NCBI GenBank assembly: GCA_019358875.1
Contig: JAHHIF010000018.1
Coordinates: 1-64,000 of the forward strand
Length of the DNA: 64,000 nucleotides
Direction of reading: 5' to 3'
From: Symplocastrum torsivum CPER-KK1
GTDB taxonomy: Bacteria > Cyanobacteriota > Cyanobacteriia > Cyanobacteriales > Coleofasciculaceae
Shown: one piece after another, positions 16,709 through 25,860 of the stretch
Layout: each line of letters opens with the position of its first letter
Numbering within the stretch: the stretch's first letter is position 1
Translations under genes and position numbers: made by a program
The notes under the pieces: model-generated
The model's input: the letters and a program-made list of their open reading frames with translations, nothing else
What the model was told of the DNA's origin: nothing
Databases searched by the model: none

Positions 16709-18890
16709 TATCTTCCTCACAAGGCTCTAGTGCTATCCCTGCCTTTACAAGTGCTTCCCTAACCCGTGTGATCGGTTCTGACACTCCTAACGTCCCTAGC
16801 GCGATCGCAACGTCCTGCAATGCCATTTCTTTAGAGAGAATCGCCACGGTACTCTCAGCCAGAGTCCCTCGCTCTTGGGCTTCAAGTAGCTGTGAGGTAT
16901 TAATAATCACAGGAATGTGGTTAGTTGTAGAGTCGCTTTTGAGCAGCGATAAGACCTCGACACCGCTCATTTCTGGTAGGGAAAGATCGAGAACAATGCA
17001 GTCAGGCTTTTCGACTTGAGCCAGATGGATACCCTCGCGTCCATCGACTGCTTCAATAACATTAAGGTGAGTGTCACTTAAGAATTGCTTAAACACGTAT
17101 CGGGCTGTTGGATCATCGTCAATAAGCAAGAGCTTACTTGGTCTCTCACGCTTTAACAGCCTATTGATTTGGTTCAACAATAAAAATCTATCCACAGGCT
17201 TAACTAAGAAGCCATCAGCCCCTAAAGCCATCACTTGCTTTTCATTATCAATGACGGTGACAACGAGAATAGGAATATCTTGGGTTACTTTATTTCCTTT
17301 CAGCTCCCGAAGAAACCCCCAAGTGTTTTGCTCCTCCAACAAAATATCCAACATGATTACGCTGGGGGTGAATAAAGCCATTGCTTGTTCGGCTTGTGTC
17401 AGCGTTCGTGCCAGGAAGGGTTGATAAATTGACCCTTGGAAATACTTCTCGTAAGTGAAAAGGGTTTCTGCATTGTCCTCTACCACCAGTACGGGCAAGC
17501 GTTGCGAGTCTACCTGCCAGGAGACTAACGGCAAAGCTGGCTCTTCGGTAGAACCAGGATAGACAGCAGGGATAGCCGCAAAAAAGCTAGAGCCAACTCC
17601 CAAGGTACTACTGACCCAAACGTTTCCTCCTAATAACTCTGCTAGCTTACGCGAAAGCGGTAGCCCCAGACCTGTGCCTTTTACCTGCCTTTGTAAGGGA
17701 GAGTCCACCTGGACAAATTCTTCAAAGATTCGCTCAGTATCCTCTGGTGCAATACCAATGCCTGTATCGGCAACGGAGAAAGTAATAGTATTGCCAACCC
17801 GCACGGCGGATACTCGAACCTCACCCGTGGGCGTAAATTTGAGAGCGTTAGAAATAAAGTTTCTGAGAATCTGGGCAACCTTGCCCTCATCGGTGTGAAG
17901 CGTTGGGATATCGTGGGGTTCTTCAAAGACTAAAGCAATTGAGGAGTTGTGAGCAAGCAGAGGGCGCAGCATTCCTCTGAGAGTTCCGAAGAGTTCGCTT
18001 ACTTCAAATTCGTCGGGCTGTACGACAATTTTTCCCGCCTCCACTTTCGCAAGATCTAAGAGGTCGTTCACTAAATCAGAGAGTCCTTCTGCCGCTTTTC
18101 GGATGAATGTGACCTGCTTTTCCTGCTCTGGCGTTAACTCACCATCCATTCGGTCTAACAGCATCCGGGATAGGGAAGTAATCGAGTTAACAGGTGTACG
18201 AAACTCATGGCTCATGTTTGAGAGGAAACGGGTTTTGAGTTCGTTGGCTCGTCTTAAAGAATCCGCTTTTTCGTCTAATTCGGCGTACAGCGCTACGACA
18301 CCCCGATTGGTATCTTCTAGTTCACGGTTAAGTTGAGTTAACGCCTCCTCTCGCTTTTGTAGTTCTTCTAAGGCACAGAGTAGTTCCTGGTTCTGCTGCT
18401 GGATTTCTTCAAATGGATTGCTAGGCGATCGCTTAATCAACTCATCCGCTATCTGTGCCAAACGAGTTGCATTCACTAAAGGCGATCGCTTTGGCAAGGG
18501 TTTTCCCATCCGCACAGTTGTCCCGTTACTGGGTGAAGACTCAATCTCGAACTGCTCCATGAGTCGCTTGCCGCCAAGAATCCCTAACCCCATGCCAGTT
18601 TCCGACGTATATCGCCCCTCCAAAATCGAGTTCAGATTGGTGATGCCTGACCCTTTGTCACGAATGCAGATTAGCAAGCTTTGAGAGGATTCACCTTCCA
18701 CCCAAAACTCAACTCTTCCTCCCTTTGCATACTGAAAAGCGTTGCGGGCGATTTCCGATACAGCAGTGGCAATGCGGGTTTGATCTTGAGAGTCAAAACC
18801 CAACAGTTCAGCAATCTGCCGTGCCCGCTGACGGGTCATGACAACATCTTGTTCAAAGCGTATTTCTATCGTGAGGATAGCTGCCCTCAT
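16701..18890 (-). CDS. RsbT-like ATPase fused to hybrid histidine kinase with two receivers
   Basis: The protein starts with an anti-sigma/RsbT-type ATPase of about 135 residues (SEIARNAFQYAKGG, then DKGSGI and GMGLGILGGKRLM). A coiled coil, HisKA (NMSHEFRTPVNS), HATPase and two receivers with Asp in VIMLDILLEE and CIVLDLSLPEMSG follow. I place the start at the ATG at 18890. The longer frame from 18935 begins MGRWESF, which is translated from a CTCCCCAT repeat and is unlikely to be real. The N-terminal ATPase is homologous to RsbT encoded two genes upstream, which ties partner switching to phosphorelay in one polypeptide. Its stop overlaps the next kinase gene. Confidence 0.9.
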   Translation of the reverse strand: MRAAILTIEIRFEQDVVMTRQRARQIAELLGFDSQDQTRIATAVSEIARNAFQYAKGGRVEFWVEGESSQSLLICIRDKGSGITNLNSILEGRYTSETGMGLGILGGKRLMEQFEIESSPSNGTTVRMGKPLPKRSPLVNATRLAQIADELIKRSPSNPFEEIQQQNQELLCALEELQKREEALTQLNRELEDTNRGVVALYAELDEKADSLRRANELKTRFLSNMSHEFRTPVNSITSLSRMLLDRMDGELTPEQEKQVTFIRKAAEGLSDLVNDLLDLAKVEAGKIVVQPDEFEVSELFGTLRGMLRPLLAHNSSIALVFEEPHDIPTLHTDEGKVAQILRNFISNALKFTPTGEVRVSAVRVGNTITFSVADTGIGIAPEDTERIFEEFVQVDSPLQRQVKGTGLGLPLSRKLAELLGGNVWVSSTLGVGSSFFAAIPAVYPGSTEEPALPLVSWQVDSQRLPVLVVEDNAETLFTYEKYFQGSIYQPFLARTLTQAEQAMALFTPSVIMLDILLEEQNTWGFLRELKGNKVTQDIPILVVTVIDNEKQVMALGADGFLVKPVDRFLLLNQINRLLKRERPSKLLLIDDDPTARYVFKQFLSDTHLNVIEAVDGREGIHLAQVEKPDCIVLDLSLPEMSGVEVLSLLKSDSTTNHIPVIINTSQLLEAQERGTLAESTVAILSKEMALQDVAIALGTLGVSEPITRVREALVKAGIALEPCEEDNV

Positions 18891-18920
18891 TTCATGTTTA
18901 GATCTTAGATTGTGAAAACT

Positions 18921-18947
18921 CTCCCATCTCCCCATCTCCCCATCTCC
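18921..18947. repeat. CTCCCCAT-type tandem repeat
   Basis: About three and a half 7-8 nt units (CTCCCAT, CTCCCCAT, CTCCCCAT, CTCCCTAT) fill the gap between the phosphatase stop and the next kinase start. The repeat may set spacing and coupling between the two genes. Confidence 0.8.
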
Positions 18948-19964
18948 CTATCCTCCAATCTCTCCCTCACGGGCAACTAACACAGTTACGTCATCCCGAC
19001 CTCGGTTGAAATCCCGGTATAGAACTCCAGCAATGAGACTGGGATGTCTGGTTACTAAGCCAGCATAGCGATCTAAACGCCACTGTGTGCCCAATCCATC
19101 AGAGTGCATGACCAGAAGCCCTCCTTTAGTCCACGGATAGACAAACTCCTGAATCTTGCGAACCTCATGCCCAACCGTGCCGTTATAGGAAACCAGGTTG
19201 TTGTTTTTTTCCGGAGAAAGAATCGTGCCAGAAATGTTTCCGACACCAGCAAAACGCACGATTAAGCGTTCAAAATCAACTTCTGCGATCGCTAAAGCGG
19301 CTCCGCGTGTACTTCGCAGTGCCGCGTGTGCCACCTCAACAATCTCTTTAGGACTTTTGCCCAGATTCTCTCGAAATACCCTTACCGCTTCACGGGAGGC
19401 AAGGGCGGCTTGTGAACCGTGACCCAACCCATCTGCCACTAAGAGCAAATAGCGACCTGAATCTTGATCGATTGCCCAAGCATCACCCGAAACGTCTTCA
19501 CCTGTCTTGGGTAGACATACGACACCGCTTTCTAGATAGTTGTCTTGCGACTTTGCGGGTAAGCCATTAGCCCAGAGGTGGCTTAATAAGGCTGTACCCC
19601 CATTCGGAAGCGAATAAAGATCAAAAAAAGCTGAGAGGCGGCTAATTGCCCCCAAGCCAGTTCCAGGAGTTCCTGCTGTTGAAAAGCCATCACGCAGGCA
19701 CTCGTTGATATTGCTGATTCCTGGTCCTTTATCCAAGGCTAAGATTTCAATGCCCTCGCTCTTGTCTCTGGTCAAAGGTTGTAGCAGTAGTTTGCCATCT
19801 GTGGCGTGCCGAACGAGGTTATTTGCCACTTCTGTAACCACAATGCCGACTTTCCCTCGCTCAGTCTCGTTGAAGCCAAGACGACTCGCAAGAGCGATCG
19901 CCATCCGTCGCGCTTCACCTGCCTGACTAGACTCTAAAATCGGTAAGGCAACGGGTTCTGTCAT
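18948..19964 (-). CDS. RsbT/W-like ATPase fused to PP2C-type (SpoIIE/RsbX) phosphatase
   Basis: The 338-residue protein has an N-terminal HATPase module at about 1-135 (VVTEVANNLVRHA, LDKGPGISN, GTGLGAISRL). A compact SpoIIE/RsbX-type Ser/Thr phosphatase follows, with metal-binding Asp residues in GEDVSGDAW and VADGLGHG, then MHSDGLG and GRDDVTVLV. RsbX-type phosphatases reset the stressosome by removing phosphate from RsbS and RsbR. The gene lies 8 bp after rsbT, which fits this role. The fusion of an ATPase with the phosphatase is seen in other bacterial RsbRST modules. Confidence 0.9.
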   Translation of the reverse strand: MTEPVALPILESSQAGEARRMAIALASRLGFNETERGKVGIVVTEVANNLVRHATDGKLLLQPLTRDKSEGIEILALDKGPGISNINECLRDGFSTAGTPGTGLGAISRLSAFFDLYSLPNGGTALLSHLWANGLPAKSQDNYLESGVVCLPKTGEDVSGDAWAIDQDSGRYLLLVADGLGHGSQAALASREAVRVFRENLGKSPKEIVEVAHAALRSTRGAALAIAEVDFERLIVRFAGVGNISGTILSPEKNNNLVSYNGTVGHEVRKIQEFVYPWTKGGLLVMHSDGLGTQWRLDRYAGLVTRHPSLIAGVLYRDFNRGRDDVTVLVAREGEIGG

Positions 19965-19972
19965 GATTTAAG

Positions 19973-20353
19973 TCATTTCCATTTGGTAATAGTAACGCAG
20001 GTGCCTTCTCCGACCTGGGAAACGATCTTGAATTCGTTGACCAGCCGCTTTGTTCCACTTAAGCCCATACCCAGTCCGTTACCAGTCGTGAAGCCGTCCT
20101 TTAGGGCTAGTTCAATGTCTGGAATTCCTGGTCCCTTGTCTTCAAACGTCAACTGTAGACCTTGACGAATTCCATCCTGTAGGACTTCCAGCTTTACCGT
20201 ACCACCACCACCATAGTCCAGGGTGTTACGGGCAAGCTCACTCGCTGCGGTGACAATCTTAGTCTGATCTACCAGACTAAATCGCAGTTCCACTGCCCAC
20301 TGACGCACGGCTTGCCGTACTAGTACAACGTCGGCAGAGGACTGGATGCTCAT
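19973..20353 (-). CDS. rsbT: Switch serine/threonine kinase RsbT
   Basis: The protein has 126 residues from the ATG at 20353 (MSIQSSADVVLVRQAVRQ). A longer frame exists upstream, but it would overlap rsbS, and the family starts here. Motifs are the N box ASELARNTLDYGGGG, the G1 box DKGPGIPD and the GNGLGMGLSGTKRLV lid. RsbT phosphorylates RsbS and RsbR in the stressosome and, once released, activates a downstream partner. The gene starts 4 bp after the rsbS stop. No RsbU phosphatase is adjacent, but RsbT-like domains head the next proteins. Confidence 0.92.
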   Translation of the reverse strand: MSIQSSADVVLVRQAVRQWAVELRFSLVDQTKIVTAASELARNTLDYGGGGTVKLEVLQDGIRQGLQLTFEDKGPGIPDIELALKDGFTTGNGLGMGLSGTKRLVNEFKIVSQVGEGTCVTITKWK

Positions 20354-20357
20354 GGTT

Positions 20358-20753
20358 TCAGACCTCTGTCTGTCCATTTGCGCTCTCCGTGGAAGACGCT
20401 GCCAACGAGGCACGGAGGCGAGCCATTCCCTTTTCAACGTTTAATGCCGTACTAATTCCTGTTAAGGAGAGTCCTAACTCGACCAGAGTAATGGCAACGG
20501 CTGGCTGCATTCCGACAACAACTGTTTCGGCATCCAGTATCCGCGACATTTTGGCAATGTTTCCCAGTATCCGCCCGATGAAGGAATCAACAATTTCTAA
20601 GGCTGAGATATCAATCAGCACACCGCGAGCACTAATTTGGGTAATTCGGTTGGTCAGGTCGTCCTGTAAGGTCATTGCTAGGCGATCGTGCATATCGACC
20701 TGAATCGTCACTAGAAGGAATTCGCCCATTTGGAGGATGGGGATACGTTCCAT
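20358..20753 (-). CDS. rsbS: Stressosome scaffold RsbS (STAS domain)
   Basis: A single STAS domain of 131 residues. The phosphorylatable Ser is in the DISALEIVDSFIGR segment near residue 57, and the typical start IPILQMGEFLLVTIQ is present. RsbS holds RsbT inside the stressosome until RsbT phosphorylates it. A short Ser/Glu-rich tail follows the domain. The gene sits between rsbR and rsbT in the standard order. Confidence 0.93.
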   Translation of the reverse strand: MERIPILQMGEFLLVTIQVDMHDRLAMTLQDDLTNRITQISARGVLIDISALEIVDSFIGRILGNIAKMSRILDAETVVVGMQPAVAITLVELGLSLTGISTALNVEKGMARLRASLAASSTESANGQTEV

Positions 20754-20767
20754 AAACTCTCCTGGCT

Positions 20768-21634
20768 CTATAGTGTCCCACTTTTGGAACGACTGATTGT
20801 TGCCCCAGTTCGCTTTAGGGCAAGAGCAAAAGCATCGGCAAGTGAAGCTTTTGTGACCATATCCGCGAGATCTACGCCCAGGTAGACAATGGTTTGAGCG
20901 ATCTGGGGACGAATGCCGCTAAGGATACAATCAGCGCCCATCAGACGAGCCGCTGTTACTGTCTTGAGTAAGTGTTGAGCCGTTAGGGTATCTACGGTTG
21001 GCACTCCTGTAATGTCAATGATTGCCACTTCCGAACCCGTCTCGACAATTTTCTCCAAGAGCGACTCCATCACCACTTGGGTACGGGCGCTATCAAGGGT
21101 ACCAATAATCGGTAGGGCTAAGATACCATCCCACAGTTTTACGACAGGGGTTGAAAGTTCCATCAGCTCCTCTTGCTGGCGCATGATCACTTGATCGCGG
21201 GTTTTCTGATAAACCTCAGTTGTCCAAAGCCCCAGCTCGTCCAGCAGGTTGCTTGCTAACAAAATGTCTTCAACTAGGGCTGCTCCATCCTGTGCTTCGG
21301 AGCGGAGGTGGTTGAATAGGGGTTGCTTAAAGGAGAAAACAAAGGTTGCCGTTTCCGATGGTGTAAAGCCTTTCTGGGAACGAGTTCGGGAAACACTTGC
21401 CAACATTTCGCGCACTCCCTTCCACTCTGGGGCTTGAGTATCACTCAAGTCACTCTGCTGTACAGCAGTTTTAAATAGCTCCAAAAACTCTCTGCACTCT
21501 TCTCGCAACTCTGCCTCTTTGAGCAAACCATGGCGGTTACCATGAGCCAATTGCTGTTGGAGCCAGTCCTCTAACAGTTGAGTTTTGTAATTTGTAAAAA
21601 TCTCTGGAATTTTACTTTTGCCGCTCAAGTCCAT
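20768..21634 (-). CDS. rsbR: Stressosome sensor RsbR (RsbRD N-terminal domain + STAS)
   Basis: From the ATG at 21634 the product has 288 residues. The frame is open to an ATG at 21733, which would add a low-complexity 33-residue N-terminus; I prefer the shorter form. The N-terminal part (KIPEIFTNYKTQLLEDW onward) looks like the helical RsbRD sensory domain. The C-terminal STAS domain has IIDITGVPTVDTLTAQHLL with the Thr positions that RsbT phosphorylates in RsbR proteins. It is the first gene of the minus-strand operon, 14 bp before rsbS. The stimulus is unknown. Confidence 0.9.
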   Translation of the reverse strand: MDLSGKSKIPEIFTNYKTQLLEDWLQQQLAHGNRHGLLKEAELREECREFLELFKTAVQQSDLSDTQAPEWKGVREMLASVSRTRSQKGFTPSETATFVFSFKQPLFNHLRSEAQDGAALVEDILLASNLLDELGLWTTEVYQKTRDQVIMRQQEELMELSTPVVKLWDGILALPIIGTLDSARTQVVMESLLEKIVETGSEVAIIDITGVPTVDTLTAQHLLKTVTAARLMGADCILSGIRPQIAQTIVYLGVDLADMVTKASLADAFALALKRTGATISRSKSGTL

Positions 21635-22203
21635 AAAAAATCCTCGAAGTTGGAACCCCCTGTCCTCAGACGGTAGAGGAAAACGGTTAGACGACTCAAG
21701 TCCCAGTGTTCCACCCGCCGAGAGTTCACTCATTATTACAGGTCAATTATTCTAAACTTTCCGGTTAACTAGCACGAGTGGTGCTGTAGAACTGTGAAGT
21801 GGCGGGAAATTTACGGGCGGCGCTTCAAGAGTGCCAAAGGATAAGTTAACTACTACTGGAGGTATTCCTTAAAGGCTGATTGACCTACTTATTATAGGTA
21901 CAAAGTGGGTCAACTGCTGCGGACACTCTTTCCACGGGGCTGTTCTCTACAGACAACGTAAATAGACCTCTTGCTCTCATTCCTTTTCATCAAATTCTGG
22001 GGCAGGCGGGATGCCTACCCCGCCAGAAAAAAGGCTATGAGTGGGATGAGCCGAAAAGCCCGACCTAGCTATTGCTCTTCAAGAGGTTTAATGTATAGCA
22101 GTAGCCACGAATGTTAGGGCATTAAGGGGAGAAGAGCGTTCCTTAACTAGAGCCGATTTGACCCAAAGCTGACCGCCCAAAGCTGACTGCTGATGGCTAT
22201 ACA
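21635..22203. other. Intergenic region upstream of the Rsb operon
   Basis: About 570 bp between rsbR and the photoreceptor kinase, both on the minus strand. It should contain the Rsb operon promoter in 21640-21900. It also holds the palindromic repeat at 21995-22028 and short AGCTGAC-type repeats near 22167-22190. I see no gene. Confidence 0.5.
21995..22028. repeat. Palindromic intergenic repeat
   Basis: TTCTGG (21995-22000) pairs with CCAGAA (22023-22028). Inside, GGCAGGC and GCCTACC pair at six of seven positions around GGGAT. It resembles dispersed GC-rich palindromes in cyanobacterial intergenic DNA, and neither strand has a T-tract after it. Confidence 0.45.
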
Positions 22204-25200
22204 TTAGCTGAACACTTGATTAGTAGAGCTAGCTTCTGTTGCTCGACATGCCTGTTGTCGCGTGGGAATTTCAATCCAAAACTCGGTTCCCTCTCCGGGT
22301 TTGGAAAAACACTGAAAAACGCCACCATGTTTTTCCACCACAATCTGGTAACTAATAGAAAGCCCTAAGCCTGTGCCTTTTCCAATCGGCTTGGTTGTAA
22401 AAAATGGGTCAAAGATTTGAGATTTTGTCATTTGGCTCATCCCCGGCCCATTGTCAGAAATCTGAATAACTACATCTTCAGCAGAAGCATTATTTTGAAT
22501 GGTGTTAAGGGGCATGGAATAATTTTCCCTATCCCCTACAAAGGGTTTCATACCAGTGCGGATGGTGATCTGGCTCTCTTCGATTTGAGTTCCCTGTAAT
22601 AACCGGGTTGTGTGGTACTCTTCTAGAGCATCGATCGCGTTACTGAGGACATTCATGAATACTTGATTGAGCTGACTGGCATAGCACTCAACTAAGGGTA
22701 ATTCTCCATAGGCTTTAACAATCTTGATGCCGGGATAATTAGGCTTATTCTTCAGGCGATGTTGCAAAATTAAGAGTGTACTGTCTAAGCCTTCGTGAAT
22801 ATCCACCGGCTTCATCTCAGCTTGGTCAAGGCGGGAGAAATTCCTTAACGACAGCACTAGCTTACGGATGCGCTCAGTACCGATTTTCATGGAAGCGAGG
22901 ATTTTTGGTAAATCTTCGTCCAGGAAATCTAAGTCAATATTCTCGGCAAGTTGGGCAATCTCTGGATTGGGATTGGGATAGTGTTTTTGATACAGGTGTA
23001 GAAGATTCAGCAAATCCTGAGCATACTGACTGGTGTAGGCAAGGTTGCCGTAGATAAAGTTGACTGGGTTGTTGATTTCGTGAGCGACACCCGCGACCAA
23101 TTGCCCCAAGCTGGACATTTTTTCGGTCTGAATGAGTTGAGTTTGGGTCTGCTTGAGATTGTCAAATGCGATCGCAAGTTGTTCTGTCTGCTGAGTTGTC
23201 TGTGTCAATAATTTCGCTTGCTGTAAGGCAACACCGAGGTGCGCTGCAATCTGGGTCACAAAATCTATTTCGGAGGCGTTCCACTGTCGCGGTGTTCGGC
23301 ATTGGTGGATACAGAGTAATCCCCAAAGTCGAGGGGGTGCCCCTGTCCCTTCTCCTCCTTTTAGCAATGGCACAACTAAGTTGGCTTGTACTTGAAATTT
23401 TGCCAAAATCTGGATGTGGCACTCACTTAAATTGGCATTGTAGATGTCAGCCACTGCCTGAATCCGACCTTGATGATATTGAGCAGCAAACTGATTCCCA
23501 AAGCAGTGGTCGTAGATTTTTGAGTCAAGTGCTGGCGGCAAATTGGGTTGAACATCTTCAGAGATAAATGTTCCCTCATCGTAACCAGAGTCAGGATTGA
23601 AGCGAAATATCGCAACTCGGTCAGCGTCTAGTAGTCGCCGGACTTCTGTCGTTGTTGCTTTGAAGATTGTCTCGACATCCAGGGATTGTCGGATTTTGGT
23701 AATGACTCCAAACAAGGCTTGCTGTTGTTGGGCAACTGTTGCGAGTTTTTGGGCTTGTGCTGTCGCTGTAGCGGCGGCGGTGCAGCTTTGTTCATACAGT
23801 TCGGCTTGCTGAATTGCAACAGCCGCTTGGTCAGCTAGCTGTTGTAGTAACTCAATTTCAGAAGCTTGCCAACGACGTGGTGCCTGACATTCTTGAGCAA
23901 TCAAGAGTCCCCACAACTGTGCGCCAACTCCTATCGGGACGATCAGTGATGCCTGAATTTGGAACGCTGCCAAAAACTGTCGATGTTCTAGTGTGAGGTT
24001 GAATTGAGAGACATCGTTAATGACTTGTACGCTGCCTCCTTCGTATAGTTGACGCTGTGGGTCGGGAAAGTAGCCTTGAGGGTCACTGACTCCTAGAATT
24101 GATAAGCAGTTACCGTTGAGTGATTCCACAATCACTTGCCCTGGAGTGCTACTCGCAAATTGGTAAATTACTACTCGATCCGTATTCAGCAGGTGCCGGA
24201 CTTCTCGCACTATTGTTTGCAGAGTAGTTTTCAAGTCAAGGGTGCTGCGGATTTGCTTCGTAATACGCTCCAAAGCCCGTCCCTGTTCCAATGATTGTTG
24301 TAATTTCGCCGTGCGCTCCTCGACTTGGCGTTCTAGATTAGTGTTGAGGGACTGGACAAGGGAGTAGAGTTTGTATTGCTCAATTGCCATCGCCAAATGA
24401 CGACCTAACGCGATCGCAAGTTCAATGTCATTCGCTGTCCACTCTTGAGATTCACCTCGTTTTAACTCTCGCCAAACTTCAAAAGAGCGACGAGGCAGTT
24501 GTTGTTTCGCACTAGGGTCAAATTGTCCTGCCCATAAGGTTTCGGTATCAACTTGGGGACGAAAGACGCTGAGGTAGCCCAAGAACCCACAGCGATAATA
24601 CAACGGTAAAACCAATATTCCTCGAATTGCTGTCGAGTTAAAGGCTGAGGTGAGAATCTGTAAGTCTGGGCTTTGATACAGGTTCGTCGTCGTCAGAGGT
24701 TCACAACCTTGTTGGAGATTAGGGATTGCTAAAGAGTCAGTTGATACACGCTTTGCTCTATTAATAGGCTCTTTCCCATTCCCATTCCCATTCCCGATTC
24801 CCGATTCCCGATTCCCGATTCCCGATTTCCCATTCCCGATTCCCGACAAAGCCCAAGCTGAAAAGACCGGATGCTGTTCAATAGGGTTCTGTATTTGCCC
24901 ATCCCAGGACGAGGGTTGAGTCCCATAGACAAATACCTCAGCAGAATCAGCGGTTTTGTAAGGAGCAATGTAGAGTCTGCCACCACAGCCTTGGAGGGCG
25001 GTGACAGTTTCTTCTAGTGCCGTTTGTAGTTCAATCGTCGGTAGGGAATGTAGGAGAGTGGAGACTCGGTTAATGGTTGCTTCGATAAAGTGCTGTTGAC
25101 GCGCTTGAGACAGGAGATTGGATTGAGCGATCGCCATTGAAACTTGATCGACTACCAATTGCACAATTTGCAATTCCTGTCTTGAAATTGAGTGGGCTTG

Positions 25201-25860
25201 GGAATGATGTGACACGATTAAGCCCCAAAGTCGCTCTTGACTTGGCGTTGCCTGAATATCGTAATGCACAATCGGTAGTACTAATGAAGAGGCGACACCC
25301 ATGGCTGTGAGGTAAGCCGCATGGCAGGGGTCTACAGGGCGATAGTAAAATTCTTCAACCACAGGGCGATCGCTAGAAGCAACAGCATCCATAGGCGAGA
25401 ATCCAATCATCCCAGCAGCAACATCGACGATTGAACGTAGGCGTACTGTCAGGTAAAGCTGCCGAGCAGTTTCAGGAATATCATCGGCTGGAAAGTTTAG
25501 CCCTTTGAGAGACGGAAGGCGATTGTCTTGAATAGACTCTGCCATCACTTCTCCACTGCCAGATTTGTGAAATCGGTAAATCATGACCCGATCAGTTCTC
25601 AAAAAGGCACGGATTTCACTTACCGTCGTTGTTAGGATTTCTTCTAATTCCAGAGATTGACGAATCCGATTAGTGATTCGACGCAGTAAATCTTCCTGGT
25701 TAAGCTCTGGCTGTCGCACTGTCGTACTCTCGCTAGGATTTTTTCTAGTTATGCACCCGCCATAAATGTTCGATGAAGACTTTCTCTGTACAAGCATTTT
25801 CTTACCTAAAAGCCAATCAGGACATACATACAACCCTGAAAGTTCATAAAAATTAAGCAA
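22204..25860 (-). CDS. Phytochrome/cyanobacteriochrome hybrid sensor histidine kinase
   Basis: The 1218-residue protein is a multi-sensor kinase. Residues about 57-250 form a phytochrome-type GAF: DIP at 127-129, the bilin-binding pair Cys179-His180 in DPCHAAYLTAMGV, and LWGLIVSHH near 211-219. Residues about 255-490 resemble a PHY domain, with FRPQVDTETLWAG and the tongue motif PRRSF at 456-460. No PAS knot domain precedes the GAF, as in Cph2-type phytochromes. A GAF without the Cys follows at about 525-690. A cyanobacteriochrome GAF (about 715-905) then carries DHCF at 784-787 and Cys814-His815, 28 residues between cysteines as in the TePixJ class. HisKA (GVAHEINNPVNF) and HATPase end the protein. 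No response regulator is adjacent. Confidence 0.9.
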   Translation of the reverse strand: MLNFYELSGLYVCPDWLLGKKMLVQRKSSSNIYGGCITRKNPSESTTVRQPELNQEDLLRRITNRIRQSLELEEILTTTVSEIRAFLRTDRVMIYRFHKSGSGEVMAESIQDNRLPSLKGLNFPADDIPETARQLYLTVRLRSIVDVAAGMIGFSPMDAVASSDRPVVEEFYYRPVDPCHAAYLTAMGVASSLVLPIVHYDIQATPSQERLWGLIVSHHSQAHSISRQELQIVQLVVDQVSMAIAQSNLLSQARQQHFIEATINRVSTLLHSLPTIELQTALEETVTALQGCGGRLYIAPYKTADSAEVFVYGTQPSSWDGQIQNPIEQHPVFSAWALSGIGNGKSGIGNRESGIGNGNGNGKEPINRAKRVSTDSLAIPNLQQGCEPLTTTNLYQSPDLQILTSAFNSTAIRGILVLPLYYRCGFLGYLSVFRPQVDTETLWAGQFDPSAKQQLPRRSFEVWRELKRGESQEWTANDIELAIALGRHLAMAIEQYKLYSLVQSLNTNLERQVEERTAKLQQSLEQGRALERITKQIRSTLDLKTTLQTIVREVRHLLNTDRVVIYQFASSTPGQVIVESLNGNCLSILGVSDPQGYFPDPQRQLYEGGSVQVINDVSQFNLTLEHRQFLAAFQIQASLIVPIGVGAQLWGLLIAQECQAPRRWQASEIELLQQLADQAAVAIQQAELYEQSCTAAATATAQAQKLATVAQQQQALFGVITKIRQSLDVETIFKATTTEVRRLLDADRVAIFRFNPDSGYDEGTFISEDVQPNLPPALDSKIYDHCFGNQFAAQYHQGRIQAVADIYNANLSECHIQILAKFQVQANLVVPLLKGGEGTGAPPRLWGLLCIHQCRTPRQWNASEIDFVTQIAAHLGVALQQAKLLTQTTQQTEQLAIAFDNLKQTQTQLIQTEKMSSLGQLVAGVAHEINNPVNFIYGNLAYTSQYAQDLLNLLHLYQKHYPNPNPEIAQLAENIDLDFLDEDLPKILASMKIGTERIRKLVLSLRNFSRLDQAEMKPVDIHEGLDSTLLILQHRLKNKPNYPGIKIVKAYGELPLVECYASQLNQVFMNVLSNAIDALEEYHTTRLLQGTQIEESQITIRTGMKPFVGDRENYSMPLNTIQNNASAEDVVIQISDNGPGMSQMTKSQIFDPFFTTKPIGKGTGLGLSISYQIVVEKHGGVFQCFSKPGEGTEFWIEIPTRQQACRATEASSTNQVFS
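24775..24846 (-). repeat. In-gene STRR tract (CCCATT/CCCGATT)
   Basis: Three CCCATT units, a run of CCCGATT units and mixed copies lie in the PHY-like region of the photoreceptor gene. They encode an S-G-I-G-N-R-E-type low-complexity insert at about residues 339-362. Loss or gain of one 7-nt unit would shift the reading frame. Confidence 0.9.

Noticed and set aside
14357..21634. Complete SigB regulon module
   Set aside because: RsbV, RsbW, RsbU and a SigB-type sigma factor are absent; sigC at 55 kb is a group 2 sigma-70 factor not known to work with RsbW.
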